Assembly: GCA_026874595.1 (NCBI GenBank)
Contig: CM049306.1
Span: 40,238,019 to 40,302,018, forward strand
Direction: 5' to 3'
DNA: 64,000 bases
Origin: Sipunculus nudus
Taxonomy: Eukaryota; Annelida; Sipuncula; Golfingiida; Sipunculidae
Numbering within the stretch: position 1 is the stretch's first letter; every line of letters begins with the position of its first letter. The translations under genes and the position numbers were made by a program. The notes beneath the pieces are model-generated. The model ran no database searches and was not told the origin of the DNA. It saw only the letters and a list, made by a program, of their open reading frames with translations. Shown in pieces: positions 13,136 through 22,505 of the stretch.

Positions 13136-16100
13136 CAAACAGACAGAGAGACGTAATCTACAGATGTAATAATTCAACATAAAAAACAGGATCACACTAC
13201 AGTTCGGACTCATGTCCCCTTGACCTGTGGTGGCTTGGTTTATTTCTGAACCAGACACAGCATTGGTTACCCAACAGCATTGCATATTTTCTCATTTCTT
13301 GGATATAATTACGTTTGGAAAAAAAAATCAGTTTGAAACTGAAATTCTAACGGCGTCGCAAGGGTTCACGGGGGGGGGGGGGGGGGGGGGAGAAACGGGG
13401 CTCCATCGGGGCTTTAGGGTACAGCATATCCGCTGGCCAGGGAGTGCATATATATATATATATATTTATATATATTTAAATATGGGAAGATGGCCCCCGG
13501 CAGCACCTCCTAAATACCTCCCTAAACTCAAATACTGACTCTTATGTGTTTTCTATGTCACTTGATTACTTCTGTTCAAGGTTGAGAAGAAAACGAAAAC
13601 AAAGTGGTTAGATTTAGTGAGGACTCCAGGAATGAGGAAAATGAGTCTGCTGTTGTGGCTGAACTGGTGAGAAAGCAAAAACCTTGAATATGTTTTAAAA
13701 TATATGCATCATCAATTCGTGTGCAGAAACTTGATGTCAATATTAATCTGAACCTGAGTTACGCCATACGTGATTAATTATACTTATATGCAGTAATACT
13801 GATCTAGTAGTTATCAATAATTCCATAAGTGATTATTTCTTCAAGCAATGCTTTATGCTAAAACCAGTGCATGTGTCCTAGAAAGACAACAGACAGCTTT
13901 TTGTTTACAATGAATAATCCCAGTGACTTCAGGTTTAGCTTGATATGGAAAACCAGCCAATAACAGAATTCGTGTGCGACTTCATAGTAAACAAGGAGAT
14001 TCAATTAGATGGAGTAAGCAATGGGATCACGAATCGCGTCCGATATTGCTTGCGATCTTGATAAGAAACCTAGCATCGATATGTGTGAAATCTATTTGAT
14101 CTGACTACTGGCAGATGCCTATTTTGCGCTATGGTTATCACTGATACATCGAAGATGGTATCGCAGAATCGCTTAGCAAGGAATCTGTCATATCAGTCCC
14201 GATACGTGAAAGGTTAGATGTTAAGCGTTACATATACGCTCGACTTCCTGGCGGGCATGGAATTCGGGGACTTTCCGGCGATCCACAAATTCGGCCGGAG
14301 TCCGTTGGATATGTGACACAGGTTTAAGGATTCGGTCGCCGGTTACTGCGAATATATGTCTTTTTATTAGATAATGCAAATTTATTGAATCTCCTTGATG
14401 TAATATACGAAATGAGCACCAGATCCTCTATAATGTTGGCATGTGGTAGATTAAGGCATCAGTTCCACCTTAAACATTTTCTGTGATATCTTGAAATGGG
14501 AAACCGGGATTAGATATTCAGGCCCTCCCATCAAGTTATTCCTTTTGTTTATACGTTACCCTGGCCTATGAAAGCCTATTACTTTTCTCGTTACAAATGA
14601 AATAAAATATTTGTTTGGCAAGATACCGAAACTTTGAAATTAAGTAGCCCGGAGTTGCATGACGCGCGCCTCATATCCTGTAATTATGATGTAACTACAC
14701 GTACATTAACTCTAGTCTGGTGACTGAGGTGAAAAATGTGTCTCCCATTCAGAAGAACGAAAGTGAAGGATTCAAATGTCACTGCCACTGTCAGTGCCAA
14801 ATGGTTTCTTTGTTAGCCGTGAGCAGTAGAGTAAATTCGCCACTCAGTCTATATATGAAAAAGTCTCATTTAATCATATCAGCGCCCATGGAGAAATTTG
14901 ATACATGCTGTTTTTTTATGTCAAAGACTGCATAAATATGATAAAAGCTTCGGTGTCGAAAGATGTATTTGTATATTTTATTGAAATTCAGGATTGCAAA
15001 TGGACTGTTATACTACGTTATCTCGTGGAACGCCTCTAATTTCCATGGTGACCTGTACCTGAACGTGTTTTTGTCGGGACTGGTGGAGATCCCAGCATAC
15101 CTATTGAATATTCCCCTTGTGTCAAAAGTTGGCAGGCGCTGGGGCATGGCTGGCTGTACATACGTGGCTGGCATCACGCTACTCCTTTCCTTAGCCGTCC
15201 CTGACTGCAAGTATCCATATAATTTTAGGCTTTGAGCGTGGTCCATAAAATGTGTTATTCCGCTTGAAAGTTTGCCGCAAACATGTGCCCTTACCACTGA
15301 TTTACGAAACTCGCTGTAAAATGATTCTCGCCTGCACACTGTCCTATTTTATGTCGCACCCCTGCTCCTTTTTTTAATCCAGATAGGTTTGGTTGTCCAG
15401 TCTCTCGAAACCGCGAATGAGGCTGCTGTTTTACATACACTTTATCCCGGATGCCACAGGTCGCATGTCGAAATTATTGGTAGACCACTAGTACCATGTA
15501 ATCTCCTTGCTAGTACATGTACTAATAAAGATGATACTCTGTGGGGCTGGGAGAGGAACAATGGTTGCAGAGTTATATCTGTCCATTACTGCACAAGGCT
15601 GTTTCTTTAAAGGACCCCTTTAAATATCATTAACAAGATCATATGTACAAGACCTTTAAACAAGCGAGAGGTAACAGTCTCCGGGGATGGGGGGGGGGGG
15701 GGGGGGGGGACACTCTGCATTCAATTCCAAGGTGATGCAGGGAAGAAAGACCTTGCCAGAGTAAGTACTTATGCCATAGGGGTCCATGGTTGGGTTCCCG
15801 CTTCATACAACCTAATGATAAAAATAATGAAAGCTCACCAGAACCTCACAGATTCACCCTATTACCGTGACCCGAAGCTGATCCACAGGGGGAGCGGTCC
15901 AGGACGTCCGGACACCCCTTTGCAGCAGCCACAACCTTTTTTGAAAGGTTTCAGATCATATTTTGCGACCTGGACCCCCCTTTTCCGGACCCGGGGACCT
16001 TTTTCAGGATAAGTTATTAGTCCTCCTGGGTTGGACTCCTCCTTTTCTAAATTGTGGATCCGCCTCTGTTGTCTGCAGTCAACGCTTCTACTTATTTTTT

Positions 16101-18637
16101 ATTGCCAGCCTTTTGTATGTAAACGTTTGAAAGGCAGATGGCGAGATAATGTGGCTTTTATCGTATAGTAAACTTAATGCACCTGCTATGATGAATTGGC
16201 GAGTATTGTAATAGCTTGTTTTTCCATTTAGTTCCTTTCAGTCCATACAAAACCGTATGCTTAATAAATAGATTACACAAATAAAGTAAATAAGCGAAAA
16301 TACGTGAAAATAATCGGACACAGATATTTGATATGTGTGAAAATACACATTGCTGCTAAAACTGTTGTACGTAAAATTCATTGAAGGTATTTATGCAAGA
16401 TCTTTGGTAACCTACAGCTGTACCTGCCGGTAAGGTAACACTGGTGATGATCGCTAAGTTCGGGATCACCATGTCATTCACGATCGCCTATCAGTATTCG
16501 GCGGAGCTTTACCCGACCGTCACCAGGACACACGGTCTGCTGGCGAGTATCACTGCCGCACGATTTGGAAACATCGTCTCACCTTTCTTACCTCTCTTGG
16601 TAGGTATGATAACGATAATAATAATTTAAATAAAAATAATTATAATAATAATGTTAAAAATAATGAAAAAATAAGGATCAGAATAAGGAGAATAATAAAA
16701 ATAATAATAGTAATAATAAAATTGATATATAAATAATAATATAATACTATAATAATAATAATAATTACTGTTGCCAGTAATATCTTCACGGAATATACGA
16801 ATAACCAAATGCCAAAATAAATATGTGGCACGAATCACATGAGTAAATTTAACATAAGCAATACTCTTAAGCTTTTTTTTAAAAAACACACACAGATACA
16901 GTTAGCCGTACAACATTTGAGTAACAAATCTGGATTAAAACACGGCATGACATCAGATGATCTGGATATTTCTCAGCTACGTCCCCTTTTCGTATGCAGA
17001 AACACGAGCAACATGTTACAAATGTTACCATTAACGGGCTGCACTAGGCAGACATTCAGCTGGCTAGCCTACATTACACTCTTAGCCCGACACTTCAAAT
17101 ATCCCCTTAACTAACTAGTTTTTAATTAGTTTTGATTTAAAGAATTAAATGTCCCCATATTCGTAGGTGATTTCTCATGAGTTACTAAATTAATCAGAAC
17201 AGAGCGTTTGTTGTAAAAAAAAACGAAAAAAAAACATGCATTGCGTGCCTTTCAATCAATACAAAACCAAACCCAAAAGCACATATCTAATATATATAAA
17301 TTTGAATTTTCTTAAAATGGTGATCCATGATATGAAGACTATAACTTATTATTTTATGCATAAATTCATTCTTAATAATTACAGACATTTTACGAATTCC
17401 AGGCAGTGAAATCCGAATTAGATTATATTCATTTTTCCCAAATTAATTGACAGCTTTTCTTTCGTCTGATACGTTTGGTTTATCCTCGAGGTTGTACTAT
17501 AAATCTCTGTATTTGGAAGGGCGGTGTGTGGCAGGAAGTAATTTGCGGGACGTTTGCCCTGGCGACAGGCTCTCTGCTTCTTCTGTTACCGGAGACAATA
17601 CACGCCACGCTGCCTGCGACCGTGGAGGAAACAGAAAGACGTATACGAAACTATAAACTAAGGTACGGCGCCACACTCCTCACGCAGCGGTTATACACAG
17701 CAGTCAACCTGGTCTCCTTCGTTTTAACCGATGCCTTACTTTGCAAGTGTTGCGGGTTTTCTACACCAGGGATGGCACAAGGTCAATAATTGTTATCAGA
17801 CCGATGAGCGCGTATTATCGCATTGTGCACTTACCAATGAGAGGAACTTGGAACTTGGAGCTGGATGCACCATGCGATGCCACACTCTCATTGTTCTGAT
17901 TGACAGGTTTTTGCCCTGTGCCAGCCCTGGCGGTGAAACCCAGAGAACCTTGTCAAATGCGAAGGAGATATAAAACGACTGCAGTGTATAACCGATGAGT
18001 GATGAAACACCGCAAGCTTAAGTCTTGTTACTTAAATGTGCGGTTTAATCACTTGCTCACACAGACACACACACACACACACACATATCGTGCATTTTAA
18101 TGGTAACACACAAAGTTTTTTTAAAATAAATCAAATGGGATTAAATATTATCAAATGCAAATGTAAACGCAATCAAAATGATATTGATGAAATATACATT
18201 TTTTACAAATAAATTTGCACTCCGAAGAACTCCAATGTATCACATTATTTCATAATATATGTGTTTATTGTAAGAATTATAAAAGATATCCCTGAATGCA
18301 TAAATATAATTAATATGGTCCTGCTTCGATATGTTCTCAATATAAGTTTACTGTGTTTAAATAAGAAATGCCTATGGTTCTCCAGGTAAATGTGTACATG
18401 CCCATTGAAAAGAAAGGTTTAATATTTTGTTTCATTTTAGTAATAAGAGACGACGTTTCATTTCCAGTAATAAAAGACGTCTCTTTCAGGCATCTTTGCA
18501 AATGTTCATTATCAACCAAAGAACTCCCTGAGTCTGCAGAATATCGCGAGAAGGAAGTGTTTATTAACCCTACAAAAACACAAGCTGGAAATTCAAAAGG
18601 TGACGCAAGTCCTGAAAAAGAAATAAGTAGATTTTAA
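5877..18637 (+). CDS. SLC22-family organic ion transporter, complete ten-exon gene
   Basis: This is a predicted plasma-membrane transporter of the SLC22 branch of the major facilitator superfamily, which moves organic cations, anions or zwitterions; the substrate cannot be told from sequence. The exons are 5877-6296, 6476-6579, 7294-7448, 8176-8344, 11281-11410, 13581-13666, 14992-15206, 16418-16599, 17520-17662 and 18490-18637. The joined length is 1752 nt, or 583 aa plus stop, close to the usual 540-600 aa. Diagnostic family motifs appear in order: ATPGHWC before the large first extracellular loop, VTEWDMVCDRKW (about 138-149), DRWGRR (174-179), PESLTW (286-291), VGRRWG in exon 7, AELYPT (455-460) and LPET (510-513), followed by a hydrophilic tail. 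All phases agree if intron 7 uses a GC donor. The acceptor of exon 4 is the weakest call. A 5'-truncated tandem copy lies at 21504-30976. Family assignment is firm; the member is not resolved. Confidence 0.93.
6476..6579 (+). CDS. SLC22-like exon 2 (EWDMVC motif, TM2)
   Basis: The acceptor is cacag|TGG and the donor AG|gtaaaa, phase 2. It encodes WDMVCDRKW followed by hydrophobic TM2 and ends in YFSD, the start of the cytoplasmic MFS loop. Arg175 is split across the junction with exon 3. Confidence 0.92.
6662..7000. mobile_element. MITE, family with GGTATGGTTCTCAGGCAC inverted ends (copy 1)
   Basis: The left end ggtatggttctcaggcac (from 6678) is matched exactly in reverse by gtgcctgagaaccatacc (ending 6982); outside this the A-rich flank and aggccaaaa are also roughly inverted. 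It lies in intron 2 of SLC22 and shares interior sequence with the copy at 53352-53663. Non-coding. Confidence 0.82.
7294..7448 (+). CDS. SLC22-like exon 3 (DRWGRR loop, TM3-TM4)
   Basis: The acceptor is aatatag|ATGG and the donor TTCT|gtaagt. Joining to exon 2 restores D-R-W-G-R-R, the conserved MFS loop 2-3 signature, followed by two membrane segments ending in PASGICFAF. The left breakpoint of the tandem duplication falls inside this exon near base 7350: only sequence downstream of that point recurs at 21504. Confidence 0.92.
8176..8344 (+). CDS. SLC22-like exon 4 (VGDKWR motif, TM5-TM6)
   Basis: It encodes LKVVGDKWRPLV followed by two hydrophobic segments (IGWAIGYASVAGIAYF and FMITISTLMSIMVIPVW). 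The donor is TG|gtgagt, phase 2. The only AG in roughly 60 bases upstream is the one ending at 8175, which joins in frame to exon 3 but leaves the loop about three residues shorter than usual for the family. The true 5' boundary is therefore less certain than the others. Confidence 0.8.
8398..8560. mobile_element. Fragment of the same hAT-like family
   Basis: Ggcggatccaagatttaggaaag matches the reverse complement of the family right end. A tccgga segment and poly-G follow. Truncated; in intron 4 of SLC22. Confidence 0.55.
8573..8790. repeat. ~20-bp minisatellite (catagttacaagtaacata), unit-1 copy
   Basis: About ten degenerate units lie in intron 4 of SLC22. The paralogous site at 21738-22505 carries the same motif in a much longer array. 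Confidence 0.82.
9585..10508 (-). mobile_element. Solo LTR (copy B), inverted, with internal duplication
   Basis: This is the reverse complement of the copy A family: TGTTACGG at 9585 is the LTR 3' end and CTGTAACA at 10501-10508 its 5' end. It lies inside intron 4 of the SLC22-like gene. It is longer than copy A mainly because a 148-bp segment is duplicated in tandem (10133 and 10281). No matching target duplication is visible (catg against tacg). Confidence 0.82.
10133..10428. repeat. 148-bp tandem duplication inside LTR copy B
   Basis: The segment beginning cagtctataagatc recurs exactly 148 bases later, and the two units are nearly identical, differing at only a few bases, so the duplication is young relative to the LTR. 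Confidence 0.85.
11281..11410 (+). CDS. SLC22-like exon 5 (PESLTWL, cytoplasmic loop)
   Basis: The acceptor is ttccag|G and the donor CAG|gtaaag. TG from exon 4 plus G gives Trp283, then FLPESLTWLIAKGRQEEA, matching the family PESPRWL...GR..EA segment that opens the large intracellular loop. A long polar helix follows. Confidence 0.92.
11411..13580. other. SLC22 intron 5, mostly unassigned
   Basis: It contains a diverged palindrome-core fragment near 12190, an (AG)n run at 13099, a poly-G run near 13371 and (TA)n near 13447. No coding sequence recognised. Confidence 0.6.
13099..13134. repeat. (AG)n microsatellite
   Basis: A pure AG run in intron 5 of SLC22. Confidence 0.95.
13581..13666 (+). 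CDS. SLC22-like exon 6 (DLVRTPGMRK)
   Basis: The acceptor is ttcaag|GTT (phase 0) and the donor TG|gtgaga (phase 2). It encodes VEKKTKTKWLDLVRTPGMRK and the start of TM7 (MSLLLWLN), matching the family DLFRTPxLR motif that precedes TM7. Confidence 0.9.
14992..15206 (+). CDS. SLC22-like exon 7 (TM7-TM9, VGRRWG), GC splice donor
   Basis: The acceptor is attcag|G. It encodes WIANGLLYYVISW, a membrane pair, the second MFS signature SKVGRRWGM and another membrane segment ending in LAVPD. The donor must be GC: CCTGACT|gcaagt gives phase 1 and joins to exon 8 as AVPDS-VPAGKV. Using the nearby GT (CAA|gtatcc) would give phase 2 and an immediate in-frame stop in exon 8. Confidence 0.9.
15886..16068. 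mobile_element. hAT-like MITE relative (same family as 39486-39722)
   Basis: It starts CAGGGGGAGCGG, ends GTGGATCCGCCTCTG, and shares the interior segments gaaaggtttcagat and cctccttttctaaat with the 39.5-kb copy. It lies in intron 7 of SLC22. No clear target duplication. Confidence 0.62.
16418..16599 (+). CDS. SLC22-like exon 8 (TM10-TM11, AELYPT)
   Basis: The acceptor is cctacag|CT, preceded in frame by a TAA, so the start is well bounded. It encodes VPAGKVTLVMIAKFG, then AYQYSAELYPTVTRTHG and a final membrane segment, the most conserved part of SLC22 proteins. The donor is TTG|gtaggt, phase 0. No copy of this exon is visible in the duplicated pseudogene. Confidence 0.92.
16612..16770. repeat. 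AAT-rich simple repeat
   Basis: Degenerate (AAT)n immediately after exon 8 of SLC22; long apparent reading frames here are only a product of low complexity. Confidence 0.85.
17520..17662 (+). CDS. SLC22-like exon 9 (TM12, LPET motif)
   Basis: It encodes GGVWQEVICGTFALATG, a hydrophobic TM12 and LPET, then ATVEETERRI, matching the LPETxxxxLPxTIEEAE end of SLC22 proteins. The acceptor is ggaag|GGC; a second in-frame AG at 17533-17534 (ggcag|GAA) is an alternative. The donor is AG|gtacgg, phase 2. Confidence 0.85.
18490..18637 (+). CDS. SLC22-like exon 10 (cytoplasmic tail and stop)
   Basis: The acceptor is ctctttcag|G, a strong pyrimidine tract. It encodes a 48-residue hydrophilic tail containing KELPESAEYREKEVF and ends at TAA 18635-18637. 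The same exon recurs as a decayed copy at 30843-30976, which supports that this tail is a genuine exon of the ancestral gene. Confidence 0.85.
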
Positions 18638-19830
18638 TGTAGATATCTTTAATATCTGGTAGCGACGAAGGATTAAGGAATGTTTATTTTGATTTAAGAT
18701 CTAAATTCGCTGATCAGTTATCGGTATTATATCAATATTTAATTTTTTTAACTGGCGTACGTAACCTAGCCGGGGTTACTGTTGTTTTTTTCTTACATGA
18801 GCATGAATATGTAGGTAGGACAAAATACTGTAAATGGAAAGAGTAGACATTGCACTACTAATAGCGTACACTACATGCATGCCATTCTTCATGAAAAAGA
18901 AGACTGCACAGTCCATGACCAGTTTTCATTTGTGGATAGTCAATGCGCATATATGCAAGGGATATAATCTTTCATTAACCAAAGTTTTATTAATTAAGCA
19001 ATAATTAAGGAATAACGGACTATTACGATATTGGAGTATTATTCCTTGAATAGAATATTTTCAAATAACAAACTATATTTAATCACTTCTGCTTATTTCT
19101 GTCATTTACTTTTAGCTGACATATATCATATGTCTCTAAATAATGAATAAAAAACCCGCTCATCGCTTCTGCATTGTTGTCTGTTTTATAAGTACACTCG
19201 CAGTGAGTAAATATTTTCAGGTACTCATCTAGTATATCGGGTATAAGTTTTGTTGACCCTGACCGGATATAGGTGTAGAAGTTTGACGCGATATGTAAAT
19301 TTTCAATACAGTCCTATACATGCAAAAAATTGAGCAACACTTGTGCATTTCATTGTGATTAAAAAATAGTATTAATAAGTGAAATACGTGCAGAAAACCA
19401 TTAAAAAAGTATACCCTTAACTGTTTAAAACTGCCCATGAAAAAAACTATTCAAACATGCTTATTGGCTCATTTATAGAGTTTAGCTAGCATTCCATAAA
19501 TGCTTATGCGTTATGTATATACGTATGTCGTACGTATGCAGCAAATATTAGGCCTAAAGTATTGAGCTGAATCAGTAGAGAAGTAATCTGCTACGGGAAT
19601 ATCCTATCACTGACTTCAAAGTGTGGAATTTTTTTCGTTCGTTACCATGCGAATGCGTTTTCAATCGCTACTGTCACCGTTAGTGACCGAAATGTGCTGC
19701 ATCTGCATACGTATATACGTATATATACTTACTTCATGCGCATAATAAAATGAAATTACTCTAAGAGAATATAAGGTGTGCAATTCCCAACTGAATACGC
19801 ATGTACATTACGCTTTTACCCATATATAGA
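18638..19830. other. Spacer downstream of SLC22 exon 10
   Basis: This holds the probable 3' UTR and AT-rich spacer. From about 19840 onward sequence aligns with the flank of the intact GPCR (34090 onward). Confidence 0.6.
19146..19151 (+). promoter_or_regulatory. Candidate poly(A) signal of the SLC22-like gene
   Basis: AATAAA lies about 510 bases after the stop codon. It is the first canonical hexamer I noticed downstream; no transcript evidence is available. Confidence 0.35.
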
Positions 19831-19839
19831 ATGCTACCT

Positions 19840-20569
19840 TCCATGCCAAGCAATTCCTTGAGCACCGCGACTTGGCACTCAATCAAATCAGTATGAATCA
19901 GTAAAAAACTGTCCTTTATATCTTCACAGTGTTGCTATGACTACGATTACTCGATTCAGAGTCTGGTACTGCGTGTCGAGTACTCGAGTCCTAAATTTGA
20001 TATCGGCTTGACTTTCATCCTTATATACTATATCGCATGCAAAATCCATCTTAGTTCTCACTGTGGGACCCGCTCAAAAGACGCGGGGCCGTATGTATAT
20101 GGTGTGGTATCCTAAAAAGATGTTTACAAAAAAGGTGAATAGAATATTAATATAACCTGACAACATTACCATTGATATATTAGCCATCAGATTGGATTGC
20201 ATAAAACAAGGTTCTTTTTTTCTGTCCGTTAATGGATGATCAATACATCAACTCCAAAGCAAGTATAAATCAAAATATAAACTAAAATTAATATACATAT
20301 TTAACACTATAGATTTGTTAAAATCTGACCTTTCATATGACACAGCACTCGTGCGTAGTACACAGGTTATATTAACTTCACTCAATGTGACGTAACAAAA
20401 TATTGCCGTGACCAAAACTATCTTCAATGAAACATCATTTGGAATTACTATTAATAAATCGTTTGGTGCTTTATTTTAACTTCAGATCTGCTTGTAAACT
20501 GACATATCTTGAGTTTCCCCAAGGGAAACAAATAATTTACCCTTTCTTTACTGAATTAGGTATGGAGCC
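19840..20569. other. Duplicated flank 3' of the GPCR copy
   Basis: The segments tatgaatcagta, gagtctgg..ctgcgtatcgag-type text, acaacattaccatt and atcaacacatcaactcc-type text line up, diverged, with 34090-34290 and 36840-37100. The alignment is interrupted in unit 2 by the foldback-like element. Confidence 0.75.
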
Positions 20570-21234
20570 ACAGAGACCTGTTTAAGTATACAGAACACCA
20601 CCTTTTGAACAGATCGAATGCCATGATTTGAAAGATCTTACTAGTTCCCATGTATATGATAGGTTTCCAAAAGCTGTTACTTAATCATGCTGGATCAATA
20701 TTTCAAGCCTTTCAGGAAGATTTTTAAGTGACCCGAGGGCAGCTTTTAAGATATGTTCAACGATAAAAGGTATACATGCTATGTAGAAAGCCAGAAGGAT
20801 TATCAGCAACGTCTAACCGCTTTCCGGTTTAACCGATCATTGGTGTTGGCGCCGATGGTGTCAGACAGGGGCGTCAATATAGGGGGGATGGGGGGTATAA
20901 ATACCCCCCACTTTTTGGCAAGGGGGGGATGATCAATGTTTTCATCCCCCCCCCCACTTTTCAGAGAATAATATTATAATATTGCAAATGAAATTAATAA
21001 ATAAATAGAATTAAAGACCTTTGATTTATTTACTAAAAAATGTTATATCTAAACCTTGCTTAGAATTCACGAATACACTTATTTTCTAAAATATTATTAT
21101 TATCTGAAATATGATTGAGTATATATATATATATAACAATTATATATATATATATGTATACATATATATATATATATATAGTTGAATATGACACTCAGAG
21201 ACGCTGAAAAAAGGTATATATATATGTGACAGTG

Positions 21235-21282
<48 letters not shown>

Positions 21283-21503
21283 TACAAACTCATCCCCCCC
21301 CCCCCCCAACCTTGGAGAAAAATTGACGCCACTGATGTCAGATATTTGCTGGGAATGCCGATGGCTAATGAGACAGATTTTAAAATACACCACAGTTATT
21401 TTGGACGAAGAAGGGACGGATATCACTGCATTATATATGTATATTATCCACTGAACAGGGTACTATGATTTAGATACATCGAAGTAACAAGCTACATCGT
21501 TTT
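20570..21503 (-). pseudogene. Truncated GPCR pseudogene (unit-1 copy)
   Basis: This is a decayed copy of the C-terminal half of the GPCR at 37287-38264. Matching stretches include the ISHRHSQQIS loop and the reverse-strand sequence around the KVFRHS end. Homology begins near residue 164 (extracellular loop 2) and runs to the C-terminus; nothing corresponding to TM1-TM4 is present because the copy ends at the duplication junction. It has frameshifts and is split by a 469-bp hAT-like insertion at 20866-21334. It cannot encode a receptor. Confidence 0.88.
20866..21334. mobile_element. hAT-like non-autonomous element inserted in the GPCR pseudogene
   Basis: The ends are CAGGGGCGTCAAT and ATTGACGCCACTG, inverted repeats matching at 12 of 13 positions. 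The flanks are gtgtcaga (20858-20865) and atgtcaga (21335-21342), an 8-bp target duplication with one mismatch, as expected of hAT. The intact paralogous GPCR near 37618-37635 has this target once without the insertion, giving a true empty site. The interior is poly-C/G runs and (TA)n with no coding capacity. Confidence 0.85.
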
Positions 21504-21597
21504 GGCCCGTTGGCGAGTCATTACGTGGCGTTCCCAGTGGTACGCTTTACAATGTCTGCTTGTGTGAGCCCGGCCTCGGGTATTTGCTTCGCTTTCT
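21504..21597 (+). pseudogene. Copy of SLC22 exon 3 (3' part)
   Basis: It matches 7355-7448 at roughly 83% by eye, ends with the same GICFAF codons and keeps a GT donor (gtatgt). Its 5' edge directly abuts GPCR-derived sequence, marking the duplication junction. Confidence 0.88.
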
Positions 21598-21737
21598 GTA
21601 TGTACAAACTCAAAAATATAATCTTTCACTGTCCTCTTTTATCTTCACAGGTCAAAAGAAAACTTGTATGGTGGTATAAAGAATCATTCGGATAATTAAG
21701 CATTAAATAACAAATGTGGAAATAGTATGTCCTATAT

Positions 21738-22505
21738 ATAACATAGTTAGAAGTACCATACCATAGTAACAAGTAACATAACAGTTACACATGACATAAC
21801 ATGGTTACAAGTAACATAACATAGCCACATGCAAGTTCCATAACATAGTTACAAGTAACATAACATCGTTATGTCTTATGACTACCATAACACATTTACT
21901 TGTAACGTTTTTATTTACATAATTACGAGTATCATAAAACGTTACAAGTAAAATAACATAGTTACGAGTATCATAACATAGTTACAAGTAAAAACAACAC
22001 AGATTACTATAAAATAGTTACAAGTAGCATAACATAGTTACAAGTACAATAACATAGTCACAAGTAACATGATATGGTTACAAGTAAAATAACAGCTACT
22101 CATAACATTACATGATTATAAGTAACATAACATAGTTACGATAAACATAACATAGCCACATGCAATAACCTAAATAAGTAACATAACACATTTATGACTA
22201 CCATAACACAGCTACAAGTAACATTACATACGAGTACCAAAAAAAGTAACGAGAAACATAACATAGTTACGAGTACCGTAACAAAGTTACAAGAAAAAGA
22301 AAAAAAAAGAGTACTATAAATATTTACAAGTAACACAACATAGTTTCGACTACCATTACATTGTTACAAGTAATATATCATAGTTACAAGCAACATAACA
22401 AAGTTACAAGTAACATAACATAGCAGCAGGTAGCTTAATTTAGTTATGAATACCATAACATGGTTACAAATAACAAAATATAGTTAGGAGTACCATAACG
22501 TTCCG
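21738..22505. repeat. ~20-bp minisatellite (catagttacaagtaacata), unit-2 copy
   Basis: About 770 bp of the same motif as 8573-8790, in the matching place of the pseudogene; about 3.5 times longer. Both arrays are followed by a gtagcatgt/gaaagaaa segment, which confirms that they are paralogous. Confidence 0.85.

Noticed and set aside
16626-16889. Hydrophobic Ile/Tyr/Phe-rich open frames on the minus strand
   Set aside because: Pure product of (AAT)n-like low-complexity DNA.
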